Positions 10,858-22,176 of a stretch of DNA of 64,000 nucleotides are shown one piece after another. The number at the start of each line of letters is the position of its first letter. The stretch's first letter is position 1. The notes under the pieces are model-generated. The model was not told the DNA's origin. It did not search any database and saw nothing but the letters and a program-made list of their open reading frames with translations. This stretch comes from Trigonopsis variabilis (taxonomy: Eukaryota; Ascomycota; Trigonopsidomycetes; Trigonopsidales; Trigonopsidaceae), in the NCBI GenBank assembly GCA_003707065.3, contig PPXM03000001.1, forward strand, positions 1 through 64,000, written 5' to 3'. The position numbers were made by a program, and so were the translations under genes.

Positions 10858-11274
10858 ACAGCTTCTATCCTCACAGAAAGAAGGGTTAAATAAAGGATAT
10901 GTTCATTCACATGGATATTATCTTCATCTACTGCAGATATCGTACGGCTGCCATTCGAAGAGAATGATCAAAAATAATTTCACGAGACATTTGCGGTAAG
11001 GAGCTCGCGTCATCTGTGTGACACAGCAGAATATTATCAAAAGATAAAGTTCATTAGGCTTTTCTAAATTTTTCGTAGAGGGACAATCACTATCAATAAT
11101 CCTTGTCGTATGAACGATAATAACAGATCCAATAGCAACATCAACGCTACCATCTACCAGATATCTTTCTATTCTCTCTTTTCTGCCCCGTTCATCTCTT
11201 TGGATCGCAGCATTCCACGGAGTGGTTCATTGAAATAGGTATCTCAAAAGCTAAATGTGTACTTCACACTTTCA
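10858..11274. other. Intergenic, nothing recognised
   Basis: About 417 bp lie between two convergent genes (the SUMO protease ends at 10857 and EMI1 ends at 11275 on the other strand). I see no open frame, hairpin or repeat of note. Confidence 0.6.
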
Positions 11275-11859
11275 TCATTCCCACTCATCCTCACGAAAAG
11301 GATGGGAAACACGAAGCGCCCGGCTCGTCCAAACATCATTGCTGGATCCATATTCTCGATGCTTCATAATCTGTCTCTCCTGGTACCAATGCTGGATTCG
11401 ATCCTTTCGCTGTTCTTGAGATATAAACTTAGTATATAAGCAAAACTTGAGTTGTGCGCGCCTATCCCCACAGTCGCGGATATTTCCGTAGCGATAGAAG
11501 TTTCGAAATTGAGAGACGATTGTATAACAAGAAAGCAGATAATCGAAAGCCTGTGAGCAATTCATCTCATCCTAAAGTCAGAAAAGAACAGTTTCTTAGG
11601 CTCTCACGGGAAACTTTGATAAGGGAAACAATGACTGTTCCGTATTCGTGATCCTAAACGAGGAACTTATCTGATCACTTCTCGTTGTGGAAATTTCTGA
11701 ATTGAGATCTCTTTCGAGCTTCTCGAAAAAGTCATCATCTATGTCGGACGTTTCTTCAATTCCTTTATCATTTTTCTGATGCCTTTCTGATAGAGAACCT
11801 CCATTGTGGGTGATATCCCCTTCTGAGAATTTTTTTTTAGAAAACCAACCAAAGAACAT
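11275..11859 (-). CDS. EMI1: EMI1-like DUF3128 protein
   Basis: This is a 182-aa protein of the EMI1/C22orf39 (DUF3128) family, whose molecular role is poorly defined; yeast Emi1 is needed for early meiotic gene expression. Two exons, 11859-11608 and 11571-11275, are separated by a 36-nt intron. The conserved block is in exon 2: Cys, then FDYLLSCY, then YRYGNIRDC and LKFCLYTK, giving the family's spaced cysteines. The N-terminus (MFFGWFSKKK) is basic and then acidic (DIDDDFFEKLERDL). The ATG at 11859 is the first Met in frame; a longer frame upstream has only GTG. The C-terminus HPFREDEWE is acidic. A GTCACGTGAC site lies 174 bp upstream. Confidence 0.82.
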
Positions 11860-12677
11860 TGAGAGTTTCCGACCCAAGAGGCAGTTCACTCTGATAAGGT
11901 ACGTGCCTCCAAATATTTACCTCAATAGGAGTTAGTTTAAAGCTCTGTAACCAAGAACACTATTACAGCTACTCGGAAATTCTGTTGGTTAATATAACTT
12001 TCATCGGAGTTGTTCCAAGAGGATGCACACAAGTCACGTGACATATTCAAAATCGAAATACAGAGGAAAATTAGGAAAATTATCAAGAACGCTTAAAGAA
12101 AGATTTAAAGGCAATGCCAAAAAACGGCTCATGCAAAAAATATACCAGCGGTGCCAAGGATATTGTAGTGAATGAAATGGACGCAGAATACTTGAACTGA
12201 GGGCTTATTTTGACGAGATACGATCATCTACTAGATACTTTGGACTTCCCTCCGCTGGACCTTCTTTGCTTTGCAAATTATTACAATTAGCGTGAAATAA
12301 GTCAGCGAAAAAAGTCCCGTCAGAAAACATTAAGTTCAGTTTCTTTGAGACATAATATACAAATTCAACATTCATGCTGAGTTACAAAACCGAAAAACAG
12401 CCGTTGCTTGAGATCTCCGCAACTTCGGCCGTTCCTGTTTCCGAGTCAAGATTTTCCCCAGTCGCTCAATTGAATGTCAAAGTCACGGTATGAATAACAA
12501 ACAGTTGATCACTAGGCCATGGATCCATGTCATGTCCAACTTTATATACTCTATCTAAGAAGAACCTATTAGACAGAAACGAAAATTGTGATCATTCAAC
12601 ATTCTCATTCAGGAATCACCTGTCGAGACCGTACTCTTGGGCTCCCTGGCATTTCATATGGTCTTTGACATTGGTTT
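11860..12677. other. Intergenic with a possible plus-strand first exon
   Basis: This gap holds GTCACGTGAC at 12033-12042 and an ATG-initiated stretch of 38 codons at 12374-12487 (MLSYKTEKQPLLEISATS...). The stretch is followed directly by a plausible donor (GTATGA), so it may be the first exon of a small gene running toward 12740. The later exons could not be fixed: two downstream frames are open and both would overlap the 3' end of the WDR83 gene. No family was recognised. Confidence 0.3.
12033..12042. promoter_or_regulatory. GTCACGTGAC palindrome upstream of EMI1
   Basis: This perfect 10-bp palindrome has a CACGTG core and lies 174 bp before the EMI1 start codon. It is consistent with a bHLH (Cbf1-type) site. 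The function is inferred from the motif only. Confidence 0.4.
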
Positions 12678-13827
12678 TCATTCATCAACTACCTCTTTCC
12701 AAAGAAGAAGTTGTCCTGCAGAGTCGCCGGTTAACGTGACGTAAGACGAAATTCCATGTGACGAATCTAGACAAGAAATAAGGTAGGATCCACTAAAGTT
12801 TCCCGGAAGAAAGAATCTTTGAAGAACCGATTCACGAAATCGAATGGAACCATCGGAGATATTCCACACTAGAAGATCCCCATTTTCGCTTCCCGATATT
12901 AATACCGTATCATTCTTAGCGAGACAACAATTAATTCGTGTTCTCGCGTCCTTATGCCCTATAAATTCTTGTATTATAACACCGTCAAACTTATTCGCCA
13001 GCCTTATGGTACTGTCCAGACAGCAACTAATGATTGCATTGGTTTCGAAACAGAAATCAGAGTAAGTGCAAGGTACTATCATTAGATGTCCTAAGGGATA
13101 TCGAGCTCACCTCCGAGTTCATCTGAGAAAATGATGCCCTGCCTGAGATCAAAAATCCTGTTCGTTCCATCGACGCAGCTAGAATTAGTTATTTTTTGAA
13201 AAAGATCATACCTAGTCAGAATTGTACAGTTAGACACAGTAACCGACGTAACACTATCTGTGAATTCTTTGAAGCACTGGATCGGTCTCGCAGACGATGA
13301 TCTACAATCCCAAAGCATCATCGTGCAATCATAAGAGACTATTGTTAGGTAAAAAAGGATATTACCATACCAGAAGCGATTAAATTAGCGTCCTCGTTGA
13401 ATGAAATGTCATTGACCCTTGAAAAATGACCATGAAATCGACGTGTGGTCCTCCCTGTCTCGACATCCCACAAGAGAACTGATTTATCCCCACCACAAGA
13501 AGCAAGCTAGTCTTAGATGTATCAACATAATCGTTTACCTGTGAATTATCCGAAGATACATCAATAGAAAGAATCTCGCGACCGTGCTGTTTCTCATTTA
13601 GAACTTAAATGCGGACCTGACTTACTGCTTCATACCTCTGTATAAGAGATTTTGACTCTAGATTCCATAATGAAATTATCCTGTCTTGTCCACCGCTGAA
13701 AGCATAGACCTCGCTTTTACAAGATTTCACGCAGTGAATAGCATTTCGCCCGTTCTTCCAGTTAGTATAACCAATAAAAGAGCTAACTTACCGGCCTATT
13801 CACGTAAATGGGATGCAATGGCTTCAT
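12678..13827 (-). CDS. WDR83: WD40 protein WDR83/MORG1
   Basis: This WD-repeat scaffold corresponds to WDR83/MORG1, known in animals as a spliceosome and MAPK-module partner. Seven exons join into about 300 aa, the family's usual size (315 in human). Introns are 37, 33, 32 and 32 nt and then two of about 33-36 nt. The first exon encodes only MKPLHPIYVNRP; the ATG at 13827 is the one that opens the spliced frame. Repeats are visible as GGQDRIISLWN, CGGDKSVLLWDVETG, VSYDCTMMLWDCRS, VDGTNRIFDLRQGIIFSDE, CCLDSTIRLANK, SGSENGDLLVWN and TGDSAGQLLLWKE. The stretch LRQGIIFSDELG plus the following cysteine-rich blade matches WDR83 closely. The last 70 bp may overlap a doubtful plus-strand frame. Confidence 0.9.
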
Positions 13828-15395
13828 TCATTTATTGGCGATTCCTGCTGTTTAAGGAAATAAAGCTTCTCTTCTCCTTTTCTTAGATGATCGCAGTTGA
13901 TGGGTAGCAACGAGATTTCAGAGGAAAGAATGCGATTATGAGGCTGCAAATTATCTCTCGTAATTGTACGATGAAAATTAACTAGTGCACTTGGCAAACT
14001 TTGAGTATTTAACAATTCACGAATAGCTAGACGTGTCGTTTTCGACTACTGAGCCGTTATCATCATCAGTCTTGGATGATATTTGCCGATTGCGTATAAT
14101 GCTAGGCTTTCAAAAGATAAATGCTGATTAGCCTAGTTTTCTGATCAGTAGGCGATGGATCCTTTCGTCGATGATCAAATCCTTGCAGAATCTAAATTGT
14201 TCTGCCATCCAGGATCTTGGGAGTTCTAGACTTTTCTAAAAGCTCCGTCTTTTATTTCCATTGACGAGGCCAGCTATTCCTTTCTAGTGATAAGAGTGCT
14301 AGCTTTCTGTCTAACTTAAAAATTAACATGCTTAAGGTCTCTATCTTTTTCCTCTTGGGACATTGTCCTTTGAATCTCTGGCTGACGCTCTGCACAGTTT
14401 ATCGCGCTGTTAAAGTTTTGTGAAAATATCGTAGACCGACTATTCAGCTCACTGTCTCAAGAAGGTTCTGGTTGTCTTGGAAGAAGTTCTCTGAGATAAT
14501 TCGTCGCTAGACATCGTCTCTCGAGGGTCAGGGCTTGCTAATCTTTGCACTTGGTGAAAAGCGCTTGAAGCTCTGGACAACCGAAAGAAGAATGTAAGCC
14601 CAGCGCAATCACACAGACGAAGTTATGACTATCGTGTCTCTCCTCGATACTTTCTATAATGCTGGAGTTACATAGACTAATTCTTCTTCTGGTAGCTTAT
14701 AAGAAGAACGCTTGCGCAGCTCGCCCTCTCTATCCAAATGTTACCCAGGAGCCACGCATTTGCAATCAAACTCCATAATTACAGAGAAATTAGAATTCCA
14801 TATCAATAGTATAGACATACACGTAACTCGTGATCTACGAGATATGCCTTATTTCTTAATAAGCATCAGAACACCACGGCCCCACTCGGCAGCAGCTTTT
14901 TTATCAGGTGCAATATCTGTTTCTCTCTATGTGCAATAAGGCTTTTCTGCATGAGATGAGTACCCGTTTGCATGTCGATGTTCAGCGAGATGCCTTCAGG
15001 CGCCTATACCGATTAAATTCGTGCCTCAAGGCAAATCTATTGAAAATCCCTCAATAGGATAAAAGGTCCTCCCATGAAGCAATTATGATCCTTTAATTGA
15101 CGCAGAGATTAAAGCATTGCATACAGCCCACCCTGTCTATGCATGACCTTAACTGTTGTACGTTCCCATGATCTTATATGACGAAGTCAATTGCAGTTTT
15201 AGATAAAAGCTAAGAAAACTATTCTTAGAAAGTCGATCGTAATTATTAGTAGCTGAAGCGGTCGTGTGCGTTCTTGTGAATATAATCAATCACTGAGACT
15301 TCGACCATTTCGCCTTAGCAACTGAAACCTGAAGGTGTTGCATCCTCCATCATCGCGCAGTCTAGAATTAATAGGATCGTGAAAGCGCATATAGC
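13828..15395. other. Gene-poor gap, weak minus-strand exon candidate
   Basis: About 1.57 kb lie between the start codons of the divergent WDR83 and MSP1 genes. A possible two-exon minus-strand reading starts at 14514 (MSSDELSQRTSSKTTRTFLR), has a donor GTGAGC and acceptor AACAG, and continues with a charged stretch (QPEIQRTMSQEEKDRDLKH) to about 14318, giving only 50 aa. It matches no family I know. A short plus-strand frame from 14155 (MDPFVDDQILAESK) is equally unproven. Nothing else stands out. Confidence 0.25.
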
Positions 15396-16562
15396 ATGAG
15401 TTTTCGTTTTGATTATAAGTTAATCTTGAATACCGCAGTTCTGATAGGCACTAGCGCAGCAACCTTCATGCTATTGAATTTCGCTTTGAACTATGCTGTG
15501 CCGGAAATTGGTTCTTCCAAGTCAAAGAAGAGAGCCGGAGAGATCATGAAAAAGATGCAGGAGAGAAGACCATCTTTAGAGTTGGAACTTGATGAATATG
15601 AGAGCATTATCATGTCACAGGTTATTCAGCCTGAAGACATCAATGTGTCTTTTGAAGGTAGGATTATTCTCTCATTAACAGTTCACTAAATCAAGATGTG
15701 GGAGGATTAGATGATATTTTGGAAGATCTTAAGGAGTGTGTATTGTATCCTCTTACAATGTGAGCCTTTGTTCTACAAGTAACTAACGTTTTCAAGGCCG
15801 GAGTTGTTTGAAGAGGGTTCCTCGTTACTACAAGCTCCTAAAGGCGTGCTTCTATATGGTCCTCCTGGCTGTGGCAAGACTCTGTTGGCAAAAGCTCTCG
15901 CGCATGAGAGTTCCGCCAGCTTTATTAATATTCAAATGTCCATGATCCTGGATAAGTGGTATGGCCAAAGTAATAAACTTGTATCGGCGATATTCTCCTT
16001 AGCTAAGAAACTTGAACCTTCTATAGTATTCATAGATGAGATTGATTCTTTCTTGAGAGAAAGAAGGAGCTTAGATCACGAGATTACTGCTATGCTCAAG
16101 ACTGAGTTTATGACTTTATGGGACGGTATCACTTCCAGCGGCAGAATTCTTGTCCTCGGAGCGACAAACAGGCCCTCCGACATTGATAAGGCTATTTTAC
16201 GACGTATGCCAAAGCGGTTTTCAGTGTCGCTTCCTAATGCAACACAGAGAGAAAAAATCCTAAAAGTCATTTTAAAAGATACTGAACTTTCTCATGATTT
16301 TGATATTCATGATGTGGTCATGAAAACTTCTGGATTGAGTGGGTCAGACTTGAGAGAAGTATGTCGTGAAGCTGCAATAGTTCCCTATAAGGAGTATATA
16401 AGGGCAAACACTATCAATGGAAAGCCAATAAAAGAACGTCGACCTGGTAAACCAAGACCTATTACTAATTCAGACTTCTTACGGGCCTCGATAAGCGACC
16501 GGATTCTCGCTTCAAATAAAATTGCTGAGTTTTCTCTCGACAATGACGCCGGTCTTGATTAA
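15396..16562 (+). CDS. MSP1: MSP1/ATAD1 AAA-ATPase, outer mitochondrial membrane
   Basis: This membrane-anchored AAA ATPase pulls mislocalised tail-anchored proteins out of the mitochondrial outer membrane. The protein is 363 aa from three exons (15396-15657, 15696-15759, 15797-16562) with introns of 38 and 37 nt. Residues about 8-30 form the single N-terminal membrane helix ([20 protein letters not shown]). Next come the linker with [19 protein letters not shown] and the [17 protein letters not shown] segment diagnostic of Msp1. Walker A is GPPGCGKT, Walker B is [10 protein letters not shown], the second region of homology is [21 protein letters not shown] with the arginine fingers, and the AAA lid contains [13 protein letters not shown]. 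Length equals the yeast protein (362). The first join needs the acceptor at 15695; the nearer one would hit a stop. Confidence 0.95.
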
Positions 16563-16954
16563 GCTGTCATCGAGCTTGGAACAAAGTCGGAGCTTCTTCT
16601 TGAATATAAGTGGACTGAGCTAAGACAAGGCGCAAACTGGTGCATGTTCTACAAAGAGATAGAGAAAGATTCCGTATACACTTATGCCTCTCTAAGGGAA
16701 GTCCCTGTGTTTACATGAGGATTCTGGATTGTGAAAGCTAGTTGGTTGATTGAAAAGATGGCCAAAAAAATGACGCTATTAAGGCTATCCGTGATGTTGG
16801 TTGGTGTCGGCTGGCTTCAATGTACGTGGTGTGTTGTCCACGTTCAAATGTGCTCTTTGTCCCATTGATCAACTGTACCATAGTCAGATAATTATTTCAG
16901 AGGTATTCGGATACCTCGCTTCATATATGTTTTTATGTAGTAATTACACCCTTC
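16563..16954. other. Gap before transposon relic
   Basis: No gene was recognised. A short plus-strand frame (MFYKEIEKDSVYTYASLREV, around 16647-16719) reads like coding sequence but has no known relatives. It could be an upstream part of the decayed transposon that follows. Confidence 0.3.
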
Positions 16955-17390
16955 GCTCGTGAAGTTAAGAGGCGCCTAGGTGGACGGGTCCGTGCAGTGT
17001 TACTTGGACGGGCTTGGACGGCCTTGTAGCGGTACAACAAACTTCCCAGGTTGAAGGAATCCACAGCATGCTTAAGGGGTACCTGAAGGCCTCTAACTTG
17101 GACCTCTTATTAGCTTGGAGTGCTATCGATCGCGCGTTAGTGAAGCAGGTGAATGAGCTTCGCGCAAACAAAGTGAAACAAGAGGTGTGTACCCCAATCG
17201 AACTCTCAAAAGCCTTATATGGTAGTTTCCAGAGTTTTGTGACCCATTATGCCCTACGAAAAGTTGAAGCTCAAAGAAAACGACTTCTTTGTTCGCAGGA
17301 ACCCCTTGCTCCCTGTACGGGCGTGTTTACTAAAACATATGGGCTGCCATGTGCTCACACTCTTAAGACAGTCAGAGATTAAGGAGCTAT
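16955..17390 (+). mobile_element. Mutator-like (MULE) transposase relic, copy 1
   Basis: This is the C-terminal part of a MULE/FAR1-type transposase, read at 17014-17382. It contains the EGIHSMLKGYLKASNLDLL helix that precedes the zinc motif in this family, an AIDRALVKQVNELRANK coiled stretch, and a SWIM-like finger CTGVFTKTYGLPCAHTLK. There is no start codon and no DDE catalytic part, so it is a decayed fragment. The reading after 17382 shifts frame. A diverged inverted copy lies at 17905-18275, and local GC content is higher than in the neighbouring genes. It is a plain DNA transposon of class II. Confidence 0.7.
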
Positions 17391-17904
17391 ACTCCACCTT
17401 GATTATTTTCACGAGCACTGGCATCTCCATAAGCAAGGGGTGCCAAGCCCCACTTCTAGAGCCTCGAAGCATCGTGACGGTAAGAACTGCTAGACCCAGG
17501 CAAGCTGGTAGATCCAGGCAACCTGTTTCTAGTACAAGGAGGTCACCAAGTTCCTTCGAAGCTGTTGAAGCTATTGGCAGGACTCTCCCGAGGGCCCCAC
17601 CGAGGTGCAGCAGACGCAACCAGGTGGGGATACAATGGCATCACACTCATGTCCTCGTCGACATCAACAGCTTGTAGAAGAGGTTGTCCAGGAGCAGGGG
17701 CAGGCAGACTTGCCTCGCGAGCGGTGATGTCCATATAGCATCACTGAGGGAGATGGCGTTTGATTCAGATATTGAACGTATGTGCCTTTGTTGGCCACGA
17801 TATTCATCATGTAGCAACAATTTTATTTCGGATTTTTTTATTGAAGTCATCGCTTTATAAACGGGATCTGTTTAGGCTCCGTAAATGCTCATTTATAGTA
17901 TCCG

Positions 17905-18275
17905 GGGAGAAAGCGTGAGAACATGACAGCCTTTGAGTTTAATAGATACACTCGTAAGGGGGCACCAAACATCAAGAGTGCACCTTTGTTCTTCACCTTC
18001 TGTATAGAATAGTGAGATACAAAACTTTGCAAATCACTATATAGGGCTTTCGAGAGTTCGATAGCAGCGCGAGCCTCCTGCTTCGCTTTGTTGCTTTGTT
18101 TGCACGAAGAGAAGTAGCTTCTTGTTTGACTAAGGCCCGATTGAGAGCTTGCGCTTCAAGCTATAAAGAATCCAAGTTATAGGTCCTACAGATTAAGTCG
18201 AAAATAATGTTCTGCTATGCCGCTACAAGAGTGTCCAAACCCGTCCACCTAGGCGTTGCCGTGAAGTTAGGCGGT
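17905..18275 (-). mobile_element. Mutator-like transposase relic, copy 2, inverted
   Basis: The reverse complement aligns with 16960-17350 through several blocks: CGCCTAGGTGGACGGG, CTTGTAGCGG, GCAAACAAAG, ATCGAACTCTC followed by AAAGCC, and AGTTTTGT. It is more decayed than copy 1, and no frame stays open across it. The two copies face each other across about 0.5 kb. Confidence 0.65.
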
Positions 18276-18527
18276 GTTAACAATAGACCATAAACGTCAC
18301 GCACGTTGTTGCAGCTTGGCACTGCTCAGCGGCAGAGATGGGGGCAGTTTGAGTAGAGACATAAAAGTATGTGTAAAGTAGTTGTAGATGCGTTAAAGTT
18401 AGTTAGGTACACAAGGCTATTTATACGAATTCATGCTGAGCCACATAAACTTGACCTGTAACGATTTCATGTTCTCACTTAAGTTCGTGTCAAAGAATCA
18501 GGCCCGAACGGCAAAGAATAGCTCATA

Positions 18528-19461
18528 ATGACCTTCCAGAATCCAAAGTAGTAGGGTAGCTGTTCTTCATATTCTTACAAATAGTGAAGGAATCCAAAAT
18601 ATCCGAGCTTGTCTCTTTGGTATGTGCAATATAGATAAGGCATTTCTAATTCCGAGACATGGATGGATTGTTAATAAACTCTGAGGAAATCTATACTCAG
18701 GTTACGAATGACATTCTAGCGGAACATGGTAAGATAAGCTTACCGTTTTCTGTGAAGGCCTCTCTTCAAGGTTTACCTGGACCAATCGTGAGTGAATCTT
18801 TTTAATTCTTTTTCTTATTCCAGGCTTCTGCTAAGTTCCTTGAATGGTCAGAACTTCCTTACGATCCGGAAACTTTCTATAAACTGACTACCGAGCGCCA
18901 AGTAAGTGAGGAATGCTATTCAGATCTTGTTTAACGGAGAGAAATCTTACTGGAAAAATACTAGGCCTATGCCGGGAGCTGAATCTCTTATATCTTATCT
19001 AAGGAAAAAAGGCATCCCTATTGCTTTAGGTACATCATCGCATAGACTAAACTATCAACGAAAGACAGGTAAAAATTTCTTTTGACCGTGCGACTAACTC
19101 AGGAGAACACTTGCAGGAGCTATTCAGCAATTTTGGTCCTCACGTAGTCGTTGGAGATGATGCACGGATTGCCAAAGGTAGAGGAAAGCCTGCTCCAGAT
19201 ATTTGGCTTCTCGCACTTAGCTCAATCAATGAGGAGCGAGCGCTGTTAGGACTTGACAAAATTGAACCTAAAGAGTGCTTGATCTTTGAAGACGGCATTC
19301 CCGGTGTAATGGCGGGAAAGGCTGCGGGATGCAAAGTCGTGTGGGTCCCGGATCCGAGAATATTGAAAGAGGTAGAAGACCGTTTAGATGAGGTCCTTGA
19401 TGGAGAGGTCGAACTATTAGAGTCATTGGCACATCTCGATAGACTCAAGTATGGGCTCTGA
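18528..19461 (+). CDS. HAD-family phosphatase, pseudouridine-5'-phosphatase (PUDP/GS1) type
   Basis: This predicted cytosolic haloacid-dehalogenase-type phosphatase is closest in layout to PUDP (HDHD1/GS1). The protein is 250 aa from six exons: 18528-18550, 18585-18619, 18657-18787, 18824-18901, 18942-19068 and 19103-19461, with introns of 34-40 nt. Motif I is FDMDGLLINSE, and its first Asp codon is split by intron 2. Motif II is GTSSH, the motif III lysine lies in KGRGKPAPDIW, and motif IV is FEDGIPGVMAGKAAG. The cap helices lie between I and II. The start MTFQNPKYEG is the only ATG that reaches motif I in frame after splicing. The exon 1 donor is ambiguous by three bases (GTAGTA or GTAGGG). 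The substrate is not decided by sequence. Confidence 0.88.
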
Positions 19462-19731
19462 TTGCCTCTCTCCAAAAACTGTGCGATTGAGAAATTTATA
19501 GCTAAATCTACGAAATGGACATTCAAAAGTAGCTTTTGTTATTTGCCACAAGTAATACAATACTTAGATCACTGATATCGTTATATAGAACTTTTAGACC
19601 TTGATATAGTTTTATATATCGTTCGAACTATTCCTCAATTTATTTGTAAAGCTAAACGTTGAAGTGGAAGTATATTCCAGGCGATCGGACCCAATTAAAG
19701 GTCCATGATAACCTTCGGTTCACGCAGTATA

Positions 19732-21836
19732 TCAAGGAACGAATACGCGCGAGAATGATTCGACTTCTCTTCGGCAGCATATACAGGCTTCAAAATTACG
19801 CATAGCAAGATTAACACGGCATTCATCACATATGGAGAAGCATTTGCAGGGCCATAATATTATTTGTCGCACGTTTGTTTGACAGATGACACATCTATTT
19901 TCCGATCCTCTTAAATCTTGGTAAATTTCAGCGTCGCTGGATAGAGTTCTTCGTGAGGATATTGTCTTAAAAATAAGGTCATCTTTCTGTTTCATGAAAA
20001 CTCTCAGTTGAGATCTTGTCAACACACTCGGGGAAGAAAAGTGAGCATGAAATAGCCTCAAAGACTCGTTCTCCTCATAATTTGCACTTGAAAAGATATC
20101 TTTCCAGGGTACCAGTCTAGACAGTTCTTCGAATTCAAAGTCATCACTGGGAGTCGACGACAGCTTCAATTCAGAATGGTCACTTTCTTCGTCCGATGAT
20201 AATTCATCAGAGCTATGTTCATAGTCAGAAAGCTCCATAACCCATTCGGCATCATCAGGATCATCAACGTCAGGGAAAAGCTCACCTCGAAAGAGAACAT
20301 CTGATGATATATCAGGAAGTGGTACACGATCAACATTATTCATCCGGGAAGATGGTTCACCGTGACGGAAGGAAAGGAGGCGAAATATATGCGGAATCGA
20401 GAACAATAGATGGTATGCAAGCTGATAAATATTTTTCATGTCCTTTATCGTGGAAAGAACACCTCTGTTATAATATGATGATGGACGATTGGTTGGTCTC
20501 AATATTTCAGCAGGAGGCGATAAACCCTCCGCATTATAACCCCGTCTAACACCATTAGCCTTCTTGAGTGCAAGCTTCTCGGGCCACGTCATTGAGGGTT
20601 TACTAACTGAGGGGCTCTCGCGAGAGTAGCCACTCGAAGAAGCTGAAGTCAGGACGCTAACAGTCAGTCAGGACTAAGTGGAGACATACAGAAGACCCAT
20701 CTGTAATAAACTTTTATAGAACTCATCAGAAAGAGATATTTGATTCGCATTAAGAGAGACTTGAAGGTCTGTAGTGTCGCCAGCTAAACAACGGCTCGTA
20801 AAAAAAATGGTCAAGCAAAAAAGAATCACTAGGCCCATGAGAAGCTGTGGAAGAAAACCAATGATACACACTGAAGTAAGATATGAAAAAAAGAGAGAAT
20901 CAACCTGTAGGAAAATAAAGAATACGTCCATAAAGCGTAGAAATGGCAAAACATGATAGAATCGATACCCCAAAGATTGTAGACGGTATTAGCTTGACAG
21001 TTAGCTCTCCCATAAAAAAAGAGTACCCTGTATCTGGATAGTCCTAGAATCTCCATGATATTGAACACGATATAACTCGCAGAGGTTAATCCGCACAGGC
21101 TAAATGTTTCAAAGGAAGTATCGTGAGACATTCCAGCCTCTTGAAAGGCAAGAGAGTACTCAAAAAGAGTCTGTAAATTGTTAATTAACTCCATTTAAGT
21201 CCCTCACCATTCCAAATGGACAACAAGGCAGTTTACCTTGAATAGTGGCCGAAAGGGTATCAATTAAGTGACTCTAATATGTCAGATTCGTTCAAGAAGG
21301 ATATATACAAGACATATACTTTTATACAGATTCCATAGATCATCTGAAGTGATTGCCTCCGCTTTATTTGCGTTAGCTAAGGACAAACCGATATCGCTTG
21401 ACCAAAAGTCTTTATACTGTAATAGTTTTGAAAATATCGGAATCGAGACATAACACAGGTATATGAGAGAAATAGAACGAAGAAGCAGTCTCGCTTTGAA
21501 GGTAAGGATGAAAGGGCGCCTCACCGAAGCAAAGTATACAGTGCGATTCAAGATGATAGCCTATTGTTAAGCTAAAGGAAAATTCAGTAGAGCTACCATG
21601 ACAATACACAAGCACGCATAACTTGACATCATATAACTGATGAAGTTTCCTATTCCGCGATCAGGAATAGGCGTCTCCTTCGTCTGGAAAATAACAGCTT
21701 TAGTTAGCTTTCGCAAGAGACGAGGGATCAAAGTGACGGTAGTCAAAAATGGATTCACAGTCAAGTTCATATTTGTCTCATTCAAGCCCAATTCGATATC
21801 AATAGGCATGTTTAAGTTGTCATTTAACGGAGACAT
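19732..21836 (-). CDS. Asi1/Asi3-type RING E3 ligase, multi-pass membrane protein
   Basis: This is a fungal membrane ubiquitin ligase of the Asi1/Asi3 family. In budding yeast these act at the inner nuclear membrane in protein quality control and repression of amino-acid sensing. Seven exons (21836-21597, 21560-21309, 21273-21208, 21170-21027, 20992-20905, 20870-20690, 20656-19732) give 631 aa, with introns of 33-37 nt. Exons 1-6 encode several hydrophobic helices and the family's GMTLFEYSLAFQEA motif, which is formed only by splicing, then LIPSTIFG and IIGFLPQL. An acidic stretch (SDELSSDEESDHSE) follows. The C-terminus is a C3HC4-like RING, CVICQ, LWPCKCFSICDECR, ACICCRREV, ending in the typical SFSRVFVP. 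The true start could lie further upstream. Confidence 0.87.
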
Positions 21837-22176
21837 AACAGAATCCAAGATTGTGGCAGTACCAGTCGTCCGCCGTGCCCCAAAGTGGCTAGTGTGGCGG
21901 TGACAGCTGAAATGGGAAGTAAGTCAATTTTGTATGCGACACATTAAGATAACAATTGAGCTGAAACCAAAATCTTAGGCTGCGAAGAGATCACTTGGAT
22001 TGACACAGGAGCCATCTACCTTCCCCGAAGAAAGACCTTCAAGCACATATAATCTTAAAAGATAAGAGCGCGTCTCCTGGGCGTCAAGGATATCATTCTC
22101 TCAACGCAAATTCACAACAACTTGGGTATCTCGATAGATCCTAAAATCTAAATCATCTTGTTACTATATCTTATCT
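21837..22176. promoter_or_regulatory. Divergent promoter, ASI-type gene and TFB5
   Basis: About 340 bp separate the two divergent start codons. No canonical TATA box or repeat stands out. An additional 5' exon of the minus-strand gene could lie here: the frame upstream of 21836 stays open for a few codons beside a plausible acceptor. Confidence 0.35.
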
